In this document: piece by piece, positions 41,142-50,676 of the stretch
Layout of the letters: every line of letters starts with the position of its first letter
Numbering within the stretch: position 1 is the first letter of the stretch
NCBI RefSeq assembly: GCF_003610375.1
Contig: NZ_RAPZ01000010.1
Span: forward strand, 408,161 to 472,160
Direction: 5' to 3'
Length of the DNA stretch: 64,000 bases
Source: Sphingomonas sp. PP-CC-1A-547
Lineage (GTDB): Bacteria > Pseudomonadota > Alphaproteobacteria > Sphingomonadales > Sphingomonadaceae
Position numbers and translations under genes: made by a program
The notes under the pieces: generated by a model
Databases searched by the model: none
Told to the model about the DNA's origin: nothing
The model's input: the letters and a program-made list of their open reading frames with translations, nothing else

Positions 41142-42593
41142 GTGCGGGCACGGTTCGGGACAATGCTGGCGATAGCTGCGATGCTGTCGGGCTGCGGAGG
41201 TAGCGACGGCAACACGAACTCGGCCGGTGGTGGTGCCGGGGGCACCATTGGCGTTACGCCGACACCCACGCCGACCGCAACCGCGGGCTGCTCGTTGCGC
41301 GAGCGCCAGGATTGGGCTGCCGCGCAGCTTCGCGAATGGTATCTGTTCCCCGATACGCTGCCTGCGACCTTGAGCCCTGCGGGGTACACGACAGTCGGCG
41401 ACTATATCAACGCGCTGACCGCGACCGCTCGAGCGCAGCGCAAGGATCGGTTCTTCACCTACCTGACGTCGATCAACGAAGAGAACGCCTATTACGCCTC
41501 GGGATCGAGCGCTGGTTTCGGCATTCGGTTCGCGCTCGACCAGACCGGCCAGCGCCTGTTCGCAGCCGAGTCGTTCGAAGGCGCGCCCGCTCTCGCCGCG
41601 GGGATCGACCGCGGTGCCGAGATCCTCGCGATCGGTACGACATCGAGCAACCTGCGGACCGTCAGCGCCATCATCAGTGCCGAGGGCACGGCCGGGCTGA
41701 CTACCGCATTCGGTCCCGACGCGACCGGTACGGCGCGCGTTTTTCGTGTCTCGGACGCTGCCGGTACGCGGGACGTGACCGTCGCCAAGGCCGACTTCTC
41801 GCTGCTGCCGGTCTCGTCGCGGTACGGCGCGAAGATCATCGACGATGGCGGCCAGCGCGTCGGTTACATCAACCTGCGCACGTTCATCTCCACCGCCGAA
41901 CCCGCGCTAAAAACAGCGTTCGCGAATTTCCGTGCGCAGGGCGTTACGAAGGTCATCATCGACCTGCGCTACAATGGCGGTGGCCTCGTCGTGACGTCGG
42001 AGTATCTCGGCGACCTCCTTGGTGGGGGGCGATCAACGTCCGAGGTGTTCGACTATACGACGTTCCGCACGGAGAAGGCCTCGAACAACGAGACTCGCTT
42101 CTTCGCACCGCAACCCGAGTCTATCGCGCCGACGCGGATCGCATTCATCGGCAGCGGCGGTACCGCATCGGCGAGCGAACTTTTGATCAATGCGTTCACG
42201 CCGTATCTGCACGGCAATTCCGCGCTGATCGGGACGAACACCTACGGCAAGCCCGTCGGCCAGATCGCCCTCGACAAGCCCGCCTGCGACGATCGTCTGC
42301 GTGTCATCGCGTTCGCGACGCAGAATGCGGCGCGCAACGGCAATTACTTCGATGGTTTGGCGTCGACCGTCGAGGCGACCTGTCGCGCGGCGGATGATAT
42401 CAGCTTCCCGCTCGGCGACGCACGCGAGGCGTCCACCCGTCGCGCGCTCGACTTCCTGGCGGGCCGCAGCTGCTCGGCGATCACCAGCGATGTCAGCGCG
42501 CAGTCGGCACGGACTACGGCGAGCACCCGCCAGGACTTGCTGATTCCCGCAGCGCCGACCACTGCGCAACGGATGGTTCCTGGCTCGTTCTAA
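41142..42593 (+). CDS. S41-family (C-terminal processing) peptidase lipoprotein
   Basis: A 483-residue outer-envelope lipoprotein: the signal ends in the lipobox LSGC, then a Gly/Thr/Pro linker. The S41/tail-specific protease domain follows, with a degenerate PDZ-like region, VGYINLRTFISTAEPALKTA, the GVTKVIIDLRYNGGG block and TASASELLINAF, which supplies the nucleophilic Ser. The lysine partner expected in the VIGTNTYGKPVGQ-like block is present in GKPVGQ. GTG start with GGGGGAG nine bases upstream. It likely trims periplasmic proteins; isolated gene. Confidence 0.88.
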   Translation: MRARFGTMLAIAAMLSGCGGSDGNTNSAGGGAGGTIGVTPTPTPTATAGCSLRERQDWAAAQLREWYLFPDTLPATLSPAGYTTVGDYINALTATARAQRKDRFFTYLTSINEENAYYASGSSAGFGIRFALDQTGQRLFAAESFEGAPALAAGIDRGAEILAIGTTSSNLRTVSAIISAEGTAGLTTAFGPDATGTARVFRVSDAAGTRDVTVAKADFSLLPVSSRYGAKIIDDGGQRVGYINLRTFISTAEPALKTAFANFRAQGVTKVIIDLRYNGGGLVVTSEYLGDLLGGGRSTSEVFDYTTFRTEKASNNETRFFAPQPESIAPTRIAFIGSGGTASASELLINAFTPYLHGNSALIGTNTYGKPVGQIALDKPACDDRLRVIAFATQNAARNGNYFDGLASTVEATCRAADDISFPLGDAREASTRRALDFLAGRSCSAITSDVSAQSARTTASTRQDLLIPAAPTTAQRMVPGSF

Positions 42594-42745
42594 AGCCGGC
42601 GACCGAGACCGTGAAACCGCAGCTATAGCGGGCGTCGTCCTACGGCAGGGCGACACTCGTCGTTCGTTACCGTTCAGCCAAGCGAAAGCCGATCCAGCCG
42701 ACGAGGGTCACTTGTTCCCCCGTATGTGATACGCGTTCGCCGACC

Positions 42746-43762
42746 ATGAATGACGTTTCGATTGCAACTACCCCGCGGCTGCCCGCTGACATCCACCGCG
42801 GGGAGCTGCCCGCACACGATAGCGTGCCCGATTATGGATGGTGGATCGGAGGTGGGATGATCCTCAGCCTAGCGATGTTGACCGTGATGATGCACGTCGC
42901 CGGCCTATCGATCGATCCGTACGACGCCGACAACATGCCATTCTACGTAAGCGGCGTCGTCCTGCTGGCGTTGCGCTTCGGCCTTCGCGACCGCCCCTGG
43001 CGTCATGCGCGCGCGGTCGCTGACTGCGCAGAATATTACGGCGTCTTCACCATGCTGGCACTGATGGGCGCGGTGGCGAGCTATCCGGTCGCGGCGCTGA
43101 CGCATGGGTTTCACGATGCAGCACTCCAACGGATCGACGCCCTGCTGCATTTCGACTGGCTCGCCTGGTATCGACTTGTCGCCGCAACGCCGATCCTGCA
43201 AACGCTTGGTCTGGCTGCGTATCGCAGCATCTACCTGACGCCCGCGATCCTGTTCGCTACCTTCGCGTTGACCGGCGACCGGGTGGCGGCGCACCGTTTC
43301 CTCGCGACATTCTGGCTTACTGCAGTCGGCACGTTGATTCTCTACGCCTTCATGCCGGCGATCGGTCCGTTCTCGTATCTGTGGCATCAACCAATCGCTT
43401 ATATGCCCGAGAGCGAGCAATGGCAGCATGGGCTGATACCTGCACTCCGCGATTACAGCGTGCGGGTGGTCGACCTCGGCCATCTGCGCGGCATCGTATC
43501 GGCACCGAGCTTCCATGCCGCCGCCGCAACGCTCTACATCAATGCGGCGTGGCGCATGCCGCGGCTGCGCTGGCCGGTGCTCGCCCTTAATGCGGCAATG
43601 CTGTTGGCGACACCCGTCGAGGGCACGCATTACCTGATCGACATCCTGCTCGGCACGATCGTCGCGTTGGCTGCGATCGCGACGCTGCACCGTCTCATGC
43701 CGCGTAGCATCGCGCGCCAGCCCGTTGCCAACCACGTTGCCGCGGCCCGCCTGCCCCGCTAG
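42746..43762 (+). CDS. PAP2-superfamily membrane phosphatase/transferase
   Basis: A 338-residue polytopic membrane protein with about six TM segments and a PAP2-type active site: SAPSFHAAAATLYINAAWRM contains the catalytic SFH, and EGTHYLIDILLG the second His. It resembles the inositol-phosphoryl- or phosphatidic-acid-transferase-like group of PAP2 proteins in sphingomonads. It ends 10 bases before the GST start at 43773 and is probably co-transcribed with it. Likely acts on a lipid phosphate at the inner membrane. Confidence 0.85.
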   Translation: MNDVSIATTPRLPADIHRGELPAHDSVPDYGWWIGGGMILSLAMLTVMMHVAGLSIDPYDADNMPFYVSGVVLLALRFGLRDRPWRHARAVADCAEYYGVFTMLALMGAVASYPVAALTHGFHDAALQRIDALLHFDWLAWYRLVAATPILQTLGLAAYRSIYLTPAILFATFALTGDRVAAHRFLATFWLTAVGTLILYAFMPAIGPFSYLWHQPIAYMPESEQWQHGLIPALRDYSVRVVDLGHLRGIVSAPSFHAAAATLYINAAWRMPRLRWPVLALNAAMLLATPVEGTHYLIDILLGTIVALAAIATLHRLMPRSIARQPVANHVAAARLPR

Positions 43763-43772
43763 TCCAACGCTC

Positions 43773-44444
43773 ATGAAACTGATCATCGGCAACAAGGCCT
43801 ATTCGTCCTGGTCGCTTCGCGGCTGGCTCGCCTGCAAACAATCCGGGCTTCCGTTCGAGGAGGTGGTCGTGCCGATGTACGACTCGGACTGGGAAAAGCG
43901 CCGTTCGGGTGACGAGTTCGCGCCGTCGTCGGGCAAGGTGCCGATCCTGTGGGACGGCGACGCGGTGGTATGGGACAGTCTGGCGATCGTCGACTATCTC
44001 GCCGACAAGGTCGGGCGCGAACGCTTCTGGCCCAAGGATAATGCCGCACGCGCGATGGCGCGGTCGATGGCAGCCGAGATGCATTCGAGCTTTGCCGCGC
44101 TGCGTCGCAAGCACAGCATGAACGTGCGCCAAGTGTTTCCGGCAAGCACGCCGGACGACGACGTGCTTCTCGAGCTGCAGCGGGTCATGGAGATCTGGGC
44201 ACAGGCTCGTGCACGATTCGGTGGCGGCGGCGATTTTCTGTTCGGCCAGTTCGGTGCGGCGGACATCATGTTTGCGCCGTTGGTGACGAGGATCGTCACG
44301 TACCAGCTGCCGATCGCGCGGTTTGCGGCCGGGTATATGCAGGCGATGTTCGAGCATCCGTTCATGCAGGACTGGATCGCGGCGGCGCAGGAAGAGGAAT
44401 GGGTCCTCGAACAATTCGAGCAGCCGGTGCCCGCGACCGCATGA
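43773..44444 (+). CDS. Glutathione S-transferase family protein
   Basis: A 223-residue GST. The N-terminal domain starts MKLIIGNKAYSSWSLRGWLA, the GSH-site Ser is in SSWSLR, and GKVPILWDGDAVVWDSLAIV carries the cis-Pro. The C-terminal domain is helical, with FGQFGAADIMFAPLVTRIVT. Start at 43773 was chosen over an in-frame codon at 43725 that overlaps the PAP2 gene. The stop overlaps the dapE ATG (ATGA). Confidence 0.9.
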   Translation: MKLIIGNKAYSSWSLRGWLACKQSGLPFEEVVVPMYDSDWEKRRSGDEFAPSSGKVPILWDGDAVVWDSLAIVDYLADKVGRERFWPKDNAARAMARSMAAEMHSSFAALRRKHSMNVRQVFPASTPDDDVLLELQRVMEIWAQARARFGGGGDFLFGQFGAADIMFAPLVTRIVTYQLPIARFAAGYMQAMFEHPFMQDWIAAAQEEEWVLEQFEQPVPATA

Positions 44445-45556
44445 TCGACCCGGTCGCGCTAACCCAGGCGTTGCTCCGCGCGGATAGCGTCACGCCTGCG
44501 CGGGGCGCGGTGTTCGATGTGCTGGAGACGGCGCTGGTCCCACTGGGATTTGCGGTCGATCGGTTCACGGTCGGCGAAGCGCCCGACGGCCCGGTCGAGA
44601 ATCTGCTGGCCGTGCGCGGCGATGGACCGCGGCATCTGGCGTTTGCCGGCCACGTGGACGTCGTCCCCCCTGGCGGAGGTTGGACCGGGTCGCCCTGGTC
44701 CGGCGAGATTCGCGACGGACTGCTCTACGGACGCGGCGCGGTCGACATGAAGGGTGCAGTCGCAGCCTTCGTGGCCGCCGCGAGCCGGAGCGATGCCGGA
44801 ACGCTCTCGCTCATCATCACTGGTGATGAAGAGGGACCCGCGACGTACGGCACCGTCGCGCTGATGGAGCGGATGGCGTCGCGGGGCGTCGTGCCCGACC
44901 TGTGTCTGGTGGGTGAACCGACCTCGACCGCGCGGCTGGGCGACATGGTGAAGATCGGGCGGCGCGGTTCGGTCAATATCTGGATCGAGGTGCCGGGGCG
45001 TCAGGGACATGTCGCCTACCCCCATCTCGCCGACAATCCGATCCCCCGGTTGATCGCCATCCTTGCGGAGATCGAAGGCGTGGTGTTGGACGAGGGCACC
45101 GACTGGTTCCAGCCGTCCAACATAGAGGTTACCGACATCACCGTCGGCAACCCGGCGCACAACGTCATTCCCGCCAAGGCTTCCGCGCGGTTGAGCATCC
45201 GGTTCAACGATCGCCACCGCGGGGCGGACCTGATCGAGCATATCCGCGCGATCGCCGAGCGTCATGCGCCCGGCGTGGTGGTGACGGGCAAGGTGTCGGG
45301 CGAAGCGTTTCTTACCGAGCCGGGTGCGTTCTCGACGCTGTTGTCGGACGCCATCGTGGGCGCGACCGGGGTCACCCCGGAACTGTCGACCACCGGGGGC
45401 ACGTCTGACGCGCGCTTCCTGTCGAAGCTTTGCCCGGTGGTGGAATTCGGGTTGATCAATGCGACGATGCACAAGGTCGATGAGGCCGTCGCGGTCGAGG
45501 ACTTGCGGACGCTGACGGATATCTATGCGAATGTGATCTCGCGGGCGCTCGACTAG
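44441..45556 (+). CDS. dapE: Succinyl-diaminopimelate desuccinylase
   Basis: DapE, 371 residues, a zinc M20-fold enzyme releasing LL-diaminopimelate for lysine and peptidoglycan synthesis. The metal motifs are present: FAGHVDVVPPG with His and Asp, GAVDMKGAVAA, ITGDEEGPA with the catalytic Glu, and the last zinc ligand in INATMHKVDE. The ATG overlaps the GST stop. The open frame extends 14 codons further upstream without similarity. Confidence 0.95.
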   Translation: MIDPVALTQALLRADSVTPARGAVFDVLETALVPLGFAVDRFTVGEAPDGPVENLLAVRGDGPRHLAFAGHVDVVPPGGGWTGSPWSGEIRDGLLYGRGAVDMKGAVAAFVAAASRSDAGTLSLIITGDEEGPATYGTVALMERMASRGVVPDLCLVGEPTSTARLGDMVKIGRRGSVNIWIEVPGRQGHVAYPHLADNPIPRLIAILAEIEGVVLDEGTDWFQPSNIEVTDITVGNPAHNVIPAKASARLSIRFNDRHRGADLIEHIRAIAERHAPGVVVTGKVSGEAFLTEPGAFSTLLSDAIVGATGVTPELSTTGGTSDARFLSKLCPVVEFGLINATMHKVDEAVAVEDLRTLTDIYANVISRALD

Positions 45557-45565
45557 CGCCCCTCA

Positions 45566-45666
45566 CTGGAAGGGAGTAGTTGGGGCGGGTGGGCCCGCTT
45601 GAGCCGCACGGTACGCAATCGTGGAAGCCTACCCACCCCCTGCCCCTCCCTTTCAGGGAGGGGGGA
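45566..45666. repeat. Palindrome, family F-like (copy 3), between convergent genes
   Basis: CTGGAAGGGAGTAGTTGGGG(CGGGTGGGC) at the left and GCCTACCCACCCCCTGCCCC(TCCCTTTCAGGGA) at the right, separated by about 25 bases. It lies between dapE and the smr gene, which converge. Confidence 0.75.
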
Positions 45667-45775
45667 AGTAGATGTGCTGCGATGTGCTCAAACTCACCGG
45701 CCTTGCGATCAGCCTACAATTACCAAACTGAGGTAACAATCGTTAGGGCCGGACCTCACGAATCCAAACCCAGAG

Positions 45776-46414
45776 CTAGTCCCGTCCGCGCCTTAGGACG
45801 ATGTAGAGCGCGCCCTGCCCGCCGTGTCGCGGATGCGCGCCACGTACCGCAGCGATCGAGTCGGCATGTCGCGAGCCGGCCAGCCAGTCGGCGACTGCGG
45901 ACCGGATGGCGCCTCTCGCGTGCGGGCGTTCGCTTTCGGGGCGGGGCGGCTTGCCCGTCACCAGCAGCAATACGCGGTCGCCGCGCGCGATCGCCCGGCC
46001 CAGGCCAACGTCGAGCAGCGCATGGGCAGACGCCAGCGTGTGGCCGTGCAGGTCGATCGAGCTGTCGGGACTCACCACACCCCGCGTGAGCCTCTTGTCC
46101 CAGCCGCCATCCAGCGTGTTGGCCGTGATCGGTTTGGCTACAGGCCGGGCGACCACGGGCTTGGCCCCCGCCCGCGCCGCGTACGGCGTGACCACAGTAC
46201 GGACGAGCGGCTTTACCCGCCCCATCGGCGCAGGCGGTGCGGGCACGATCTTGCCGTTGGGACCGATGATCGGCTTGGGTGGAGGCGGCAGCGGCGGCGC
46301 GCGCTCCGGGATCCGCACGGCGACCGCACGCATCGGACGCACGCTCGCCATCACGCGCGCCCAGAGCTGCGCCTCATCAGGGTTGAGCGGACGGCCCGCC
46401 ATATCGCGCCCCAT
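45776..46414 (-). CDS. Smr-domain protein (MutS2-type endonuclease domain)
   Basis: A 212-residue protein with a Pro/Lys-rich N-terminal half and a C-terminal Smr domain: SIDLHGHTLASAHALLDVGL, RVLLLVTGKPPRP and the GAIRSAVADWL segment, ending in GALYIVLRRGRD. Smr domains cleave or bind branched or single-stranded nucleic acid. It overlaps the end of mltA by 38 bases; a slightly later start (46402) would shorten that. The timA-mltA-smr order is typical for alphaproteobacteria. Confidence 0.88.
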   Translation of the reverse strand: MGRDMAGRPLNPDEAQLWARVMASVRPMRAVAVRIPERAPPLPPPPKPIIGPNGKIVPAPPAPMGRVKPLVRTVVTPYAARAGAKPVVARPVAKPITANTLDGGWDKRLTRGVVSPDSSIDLHGHTLASAHALLDVGLGRAIARGDRVLLLVTGKPPRPESERPHARGAIRSAVADWLAGSRHADSIAAVRGAHPRHGGQGALYIVLRRGRD

Positions 46415-47750
46415 TCGCTTGGCCGTTCAGGCGCGCCACGGTGCCGATCGGCAGAAGCAGGTACGCGGTGCCGCGTCCGGCCATGCCGCCGGCGGTCGCT
46501 TCGGCGGCCGCGCCAGCACCCCAGAACGTGTCGAAACGATTGCTGCCCTTGATCGCGCCGCCGGTATCCTGCGCAATCCACAAGCCGCTCGCGTCCTGCC
46601 GGTCGAGCGACAGGAACACCGGCGCGCCGAGCGGCACGAACTTGACGTCGGCGGCCGCACTCACCTGACCGGTGACCGGCAAGCCGAGTGCCCCCAGAGG
46701 TGCGCCCTCGAGTTCGCGGAAGAACACGAAGCTCTTGTTCTCGCGCATGATCGCCTGCCCCTCGGCCGGATGCGCGTGGAGCCATGCGACGATGCCCTGC
46801 ATCGAGGTCTGGCCCGCCTGGAGCAACCCGCGCGACTTCATCAGCGCGCCGATACCGGTATAGTCGCGACCGTTCTGCGTCGCATAGCCGATCCGGAGTA
46901 TCTCGCCGTCAGGCAACCGCAGCCGTCCCGAACCCTGGATCTGTAGGAAGAACAGCTCGACCGGATCGCGCGCCCAGGCGAGGATCGGCGCACGCCCGGA
47001 GATCGCGCCCTGCTCGATCGCAGTACGGTCGTAATAGGGCACAAGGTTACTGCGATCGACGCGACCGCGAATCTTCTTGCCCTTGAGACTGGTCGAGAAT
47101 GTGCCGAGATCGACGTCGATAAGGTCGTTCGGACGTGCATAGATAGGCGCATAGCCGTCACGCCGCTCCAGCGAGCCAGCGATCTCGGGCTCGTAATATC
47201 CCGTCGCGAACGCCTTGCCGTCGCCGATCTGCGCGGCCTCGAACCATTGCGCGAAGAACGTCCGAGCATTGCGGCGATCGGTCGATGCCGCTGCGGTACA
47301 GGCCGGCTGCCAATCCGCGCCGCGCGTCAGCCCGGACGTGTCGTTACGACGCACCAGCGACGGACAACTCGTGACGAACGCCGCGAACGCCGCTTGCGCC
47401 TGCGCATCGTCGATCGGAAGGCTCGCAATCGGTGGACCGGCGATCACGCCCGCAGCGGCGGCATTCACAGGTTCGACCGCCGGGACGACCGGCGATGCGA
47501 GCATTGGTACCGCACCGACAATCCGGGCGGGCGACTGAATCCCGCGAATGTTAGGGGATGCACCGGTATCGCGCGACGGATGCACGCGAACGGGTTCGTT
47601 TGATCGATCATCCGACCGCTCGTCTGTCCTGTCCACCGGTGGCGGACCCGATCGTGGCGGTTCGACACCACCGACACACGCGCTCAACAGCGTCGCCATC
47701 AGCATCGGCAGTCCGAGACCGCCGAGCCTTCCCCCCATGCCCCGACCCAT
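46377..47750 (-). CDS. mltA: Membrane-bound lytic murein transglycosylase A
   Basis: MltA, 457 residues, an outer-membrane lipoprotein (lipobox LLSAC at about residues 21-25) that cleaves the glycan backbone of peptidoglycan. The mature domain carries TGYYEPEIAGSLERRDGYAP, LFFLQIQGSGRLRLPDGEIL and GYATQNGRDYTGIG, and the C-terminal 3D domain has the catalytic Asp-rich GLWIAQDTGGAIKGSNRFDT and FWG. It overlaps timA by 1 base and smr by 38. Confidence 0.94.
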   Translation of the reverse strand: MGRGMGGRLGGLGLPMLMATLLSACVGGVEPPRSGPPPVDRTDERSDDRSNEPVRVHPSRDTGASPNIRGIQSPARIVGAVPMLASPVVPAVEPVNAAAAGVIAGPPIASLPIDDAQAQAAFAAFVTSCPSLVRRNDTSGLTRGADWQPACTAAASTDRRNARTFFAQWFEAAQIGDGKAFATGYYEPEIAGSLERRDGYAPIYARPNDLIDVDLGTFSTSLKGKKIRGRVDRSNLVPYYDRTAIEQGAISGRAPILAWARDPVELFFLQIQGSGRLRLPDGEILRIGYATQNGRDYTGIGALMKSRGLLQAGQTSMQGIVAWLHAHPAEGQAIMRENKSFVFFRELEGAPLGALGLPVTGQVSAAADVKFVPLGAPVFLSLDRQDASGLWIAQDTGGAIKGSNRFDTFWGAGAAAEATAGGMAGRGTAYLLLPIGTVARLNGQANGARYGGPSAQP

Positions 47751-48421
47751 CAGGCTTCGTCGGTGTCCGCAAGCTTCCAGTTCGGATCGCTGCTCTTGAG
47801 CGTCCGAGCGAACGTCCAGACGTCGTGCGTCTCAACCGCGTCGGTCAACGACCCAGCGAGGACATTGCCCTCCGCATCCCGCGTGACGGCCGCGATGTCC
47901 GCGTCGAACCGGACTGTGATACGCGCCTCGCGTCCCGTAAGAGTTGCATCCGCGATCAGCGCGCGCTCGATCGACACGAGACGGTTGTCGAGCACTTCCC
48001 CAGCCTCGCGCCGCGCTTCGATCGCCTCGACGAACGCCGCGCGGACATCGTCGACGGCGAGATCGGCCAGCGCGTCCTCGTCACCCTTCCAGAAGGCTTC
48101 GAGCACCATGCGGTACGCGGCCTGCGCACCTTCTAGAAAGCGCGCGACATCGAAACCGGGCTCGCCGGCGACGATCGCCCGCAGACCAGGCTCCGCCTTG
48201 GGCTCCAAGTTGCGATTGGCGACTTCGCGCGCATCGGGAACCGCCTCGACGGTTCGCGGCACGGCGGCGAGCGCAGGACGGTCCTCGGCCGCACGCGGCA
48301 GGGGCTGCTCATGCCCCGTCCGCTTGCCGAGCACGCTGTAGAGTCGCATCGCCAAGAAGCCTGCAACCATCGCGAGAAGAACTACGTAAAACAACCGTGC
48401 CTCCGATCTTCGCTTCAACAT
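47750..48421 (-). CDS. TimA/Tim44-like membrane adaptor
   Basis: A 223-residue Tim44-like protein: one N-terminal TM (LFYVVLLAMVAGFLAMRLY), a charged linker, and a C-terminal Tim44 domain (FLEGAQAAYRMVLEAFWKGD, DNRLVSIERALIADATLTGR). In alphaproteobacteria such proteins (TimA) sit beside secB, mltA and smr, as here, and are thought to help envelope protein handling. It ends one base into the mltA start and diverges from secB. Confidence 0.9.
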   Translation of the reverse strand: MLKRRSEARLFYVVLLAMVAGFLAMRLYSVLGKRTGHEQPLPRAAEDRPALAAVPRTVEAVPDAREVANRNLEPKAEPGLRAIVAGEPGFDVARFLEGAQAAYRMVLEAFWKGDEDALADLAVDDVRAAFVEAIEARREAGEVLDNRLVSIERALIADATLTGREARITVRFDADIAAVTRDAEGNVLAGSLTDAVETHDVWTFARTLKSSDPNWKLADTDEA

Positions 48422-48562
48422 AGGGCAAACCCGCAGCTATTCAAACCCGCGCCCGTTGAAACGCCCCTTCGGCACTGCTACTCGCACCACCTCGATCGAA
48501 CAGAACGCGCAAGCGGTCCGCTTCGGTCCCAATTTTCCGCTTATTCTCTAAGGACACGACGA
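48422..48562. promoter_or_regulatory. Divergent promoter region timA / secB
   Basis: A 141-base spacer between divergent starts. It must carry both promoters; no palindromic repeat is present. AGGAC before the secB ATG is its ribosome-binding site. Confidence 0.5.
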
Positions 48563-49075
48563 ATGGATGATCAGGACAACGGCTTCACCATGCCCGACCA
48601 GGCTCTCGCCAACGGTGAAGACACGGTCCCCGCAGCCGGGCTGATCTCGCAATACGTCAAGGACTTGTCGTTCGAGAACCCGAACGCACCGGCCGTTTAC
48701 CAGAACCAGACCCCGCCGGCGATCGACGTGCAGTTCAACATCGGCGCAGCGCAGGTCGGCGACGAAGTGCATGAGGTCGTGCTGAAGATCGACGTCCGCG
48801 CCGAGAGCGAGGGGCAAGTCGCGTTCATCGTCGATCTTTCGTACGCGGGCCTGTTCGGGCTGCGCAACATCCCCGCCGAGCATGTCCAGCCGTTCCTGCT
48901 GGGCGAAGCCCCGCGTCTGCTGTTCCCGTTCGCTCGCCGCGTGCTGTCGGATGCCGTGCGTGACGGTGGCTTCCCGCCGCTGCTGCTCGAGCCGATCGAT
49001 TTCTCGCAGCTGTACCTGCAGCAGTCCGAACAGCAGGGTATCCAGCCTAACGTCGGCGATTTCGGCCAAGCCTGA
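48563..49075 (+). CDS. secB: Protein-export chaperone SecB
   Basis: The cytoplasmic chaperone that keeps preproteins unfolded for SecA, 170 residues. Characteristic parts: ISQYVKDLSFENPNAPAVYQ, the beta strands VVLKIDVRAESEGQVAFIVD, and FPFARRVLSDAVRDGGFPPL with LEPIDFSQLY. The start was set at MDDQDNGFT; in-frame residues before it have no similarity. An AGGAC site precedes the ATG. Confidence 0.97.
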   Translation: MDDQDNGFTMPDQALANGEDTVPAAGLISQYVKDLSFENPNAPAVYQNQTPPAIDVQFNIGAAQVGDEVHEVVLKIDVRAESEGQVAFIVDLSYAGLFGLRNIPAEHVQPFLLGEAPRLLFPFARRVLSDAVRDGGFPPLLLEPIDFSQLYLQQSEQQGIQPNVGDFGQA

Positions 49076-49101
49076 ACGATACGGGGGCGGAGCGCGCTTA
49101 G

Positions 49102-50667
49102 ATGAACCTCACCAAGGCGCTGGGATCGGTCGGCGGGCTGACGCTTGCCAGCCGGGTCCTGGGGCTCGTGCGCGACTCGCTGTTCGCGCGGTTCGTCGGC
49201 GCCGGCTTCGCGTCGGACGCGTTCCTGATCGCGTTCCGCCTCCCGAACATGTTCCGCGCGCTCTTTGCAGAGGGCGCGTTCTCCGCCGCGTTCATCCCGA
49301 TGTTCAATCGGAAGGTCGGCGACAAGGATGGCCGCGGCCTGCCCGACGGGATCGCGTTCGCCGAGGACGCACTGTCGGTGCTGTTGCCGACGCTGATCCT
49401 GATGACCGCGATCTTCGAACTCGCGGCGTGGCCGATGACGTGGCTGCTGACCTTCGGGTTCAACGGCGCGAGTGCGGAGCGGTTCGACTATGTCGTCCAC
49501 CTCTCGCGGATCACCCTGCCCTATCTGCTGCTGATCAGCCTCGTGTCGCTGCTTGGCGGCATCCTCAATTCGCTGCACAAGTTCTGGATCAATGCCGCGG
49601 CACCGATCCTGCTGAACGCGACGCTGATCGCGGCGTTGCTGCTGTTCCACGAGCATCAGCCGCTGCTGACCGCGCGCAACCAGGCTATTGCGGTGACGGT
49701 GTCGGGGGCTCTGCAGCTTCTGTGGCTGATCTGGGCGTGTCGTGCGTCCGGAGTAAAGCTCCGTCTGAAGCGCCCGCAACTCAATCCCGACGTGAAGAAG
49801 CTCATGTCGCTGATCTGGCCCGCGGCGGCCGGGGCTGGCGCCGTGCAGATCAACCTCGTCGTCTCGACTGCACTCGCCGCCGCTTTGCTGCCGGCTGGGT
49901 CGGTCTCGTACATCTATTTCGCCGATCGCCTGAACCAGCTTCCGCTCGGGTTGATCGGGATCGGGCTTGGCACGGTGTTGCTTCCAACGATCTCGCGCCA
50001 GCTTGGCCGTGGCGAGGATGCGGAGGCGATGGCAACGCAGAACCGCGGCATGGAGCTCGCGCTGTTCCTCACCCTCCCCGCAACCGTCGCGCTGATCGTG
50101 TGCGGCGTGCCAATCGTCGGTGCACTGTTCCAGCACGGCAAGTTCGCGCTAGAGGACAGCGTGCTGACCGCGCAGGCGCTCGCCGCCTTCTCGATAGGCC
50201 TGCCCTCGTACATTCTCGTGAAGGTGCTGACGCCGGGCTATTACGCGCGCTCCGATACACGCACGCCGGTGCGCTATGCGACGATGTCGATGGTCGTGAA
50301 CCTCGTCCTCAATCTCGCCTTTATCAAACCGCTGGGACACATGGGCCCGCCGCTTGCCACCGCGATCGCCAGCACGGTCAACGTCGCGATGCTGTACCGG
50401 ACGCTCGTCCGCCGCGGGCATTTCACGCCGGATGCCCGGCTCCGTCGCCGGACGTGGCGGCTGCTCGTCGCGGCGCTCATCATGGGCGTTGTGATGTATT
50501 TCCTGAATAGCCTGTTCCAGCCGTTCGTGACGGGCACCAGCGTCGAGCGCTGGGGGGCGATGCTGGTGCTGGTCGCGACCGGCGGCGTCGTCTATGCGAT
50601 CGCGACATTGCTCACCGGCGCGTTCCGGTTGGGCGACATCTCCACGCTTTTGCGTCGTTCCAAGTAA
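49102..50667 (+). CDS. murJ: Lipid II flippase MurJ
   Basis: A 521-residue polytopic protein of the MVF family, flipping lipid II across the inner membrane. The N-terminal LGLVRDSLFARFVGAGFASD, AFLIAFRLPNMFRALFAEGA, FSAAFIPMF and the charged central cavity residues are typical. About 14 TM segments can be counted. It lies between secB and trpS; spacing to secB is 26 bases and to trpS only 9, suggesting a shared transcript. Confidence 0.95.
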   Translation: MNLTKALGSVGGLTLASRVLGLVRDSLFARFVGAGFASDAFLIAFRLPNMFRALFAEGAFSAAFIPMFNRKVGDKDGRGLPDGIAFAEDALSVLLPTLILMTAIFELAAWPMTWLLTFGFNGASAERFDYVVHLSRITLPYLLLISLVSLLGGILNSLHKFWINAAAPILLNATLIAALLLFHEHQPLLTARNQAIAVTVSGALQLLWLIWACRASGVKLRLKRPQLNPDVKKLMSLIWPAAAGAGAVQINLVVSTALAAALLPAGSVSYIYFADRLNQLPLGLIGIGLGTVLLPTISRQLGRGEDAEAMATQNRGMELALFLTLPATVALIVCGVPIVGALFQHGKFALEDSVLTAQALAAFSIGLPSYILVKVLTPGYYARSDTRTPVRYATMSMVVNLVLNLAFIKPLGHMGPPLATAIASTVNVAMLYRTLVRRGHFTPDARLRRRTWRLLVAALIMGVVMYFLNSLFQPFVTGTSVERWGAMLVLVATGGVVYAIATLLTGAFRLGDISTLLRRSK

Positions 50668-50676
50668 GGTTTTTCC

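Noticed and set aside
48697..50136. 479-residue frame antisense to murJ and secB
   Set aside because: Shadow frame of His/Arg/Gln-rich composition across two certain genes.
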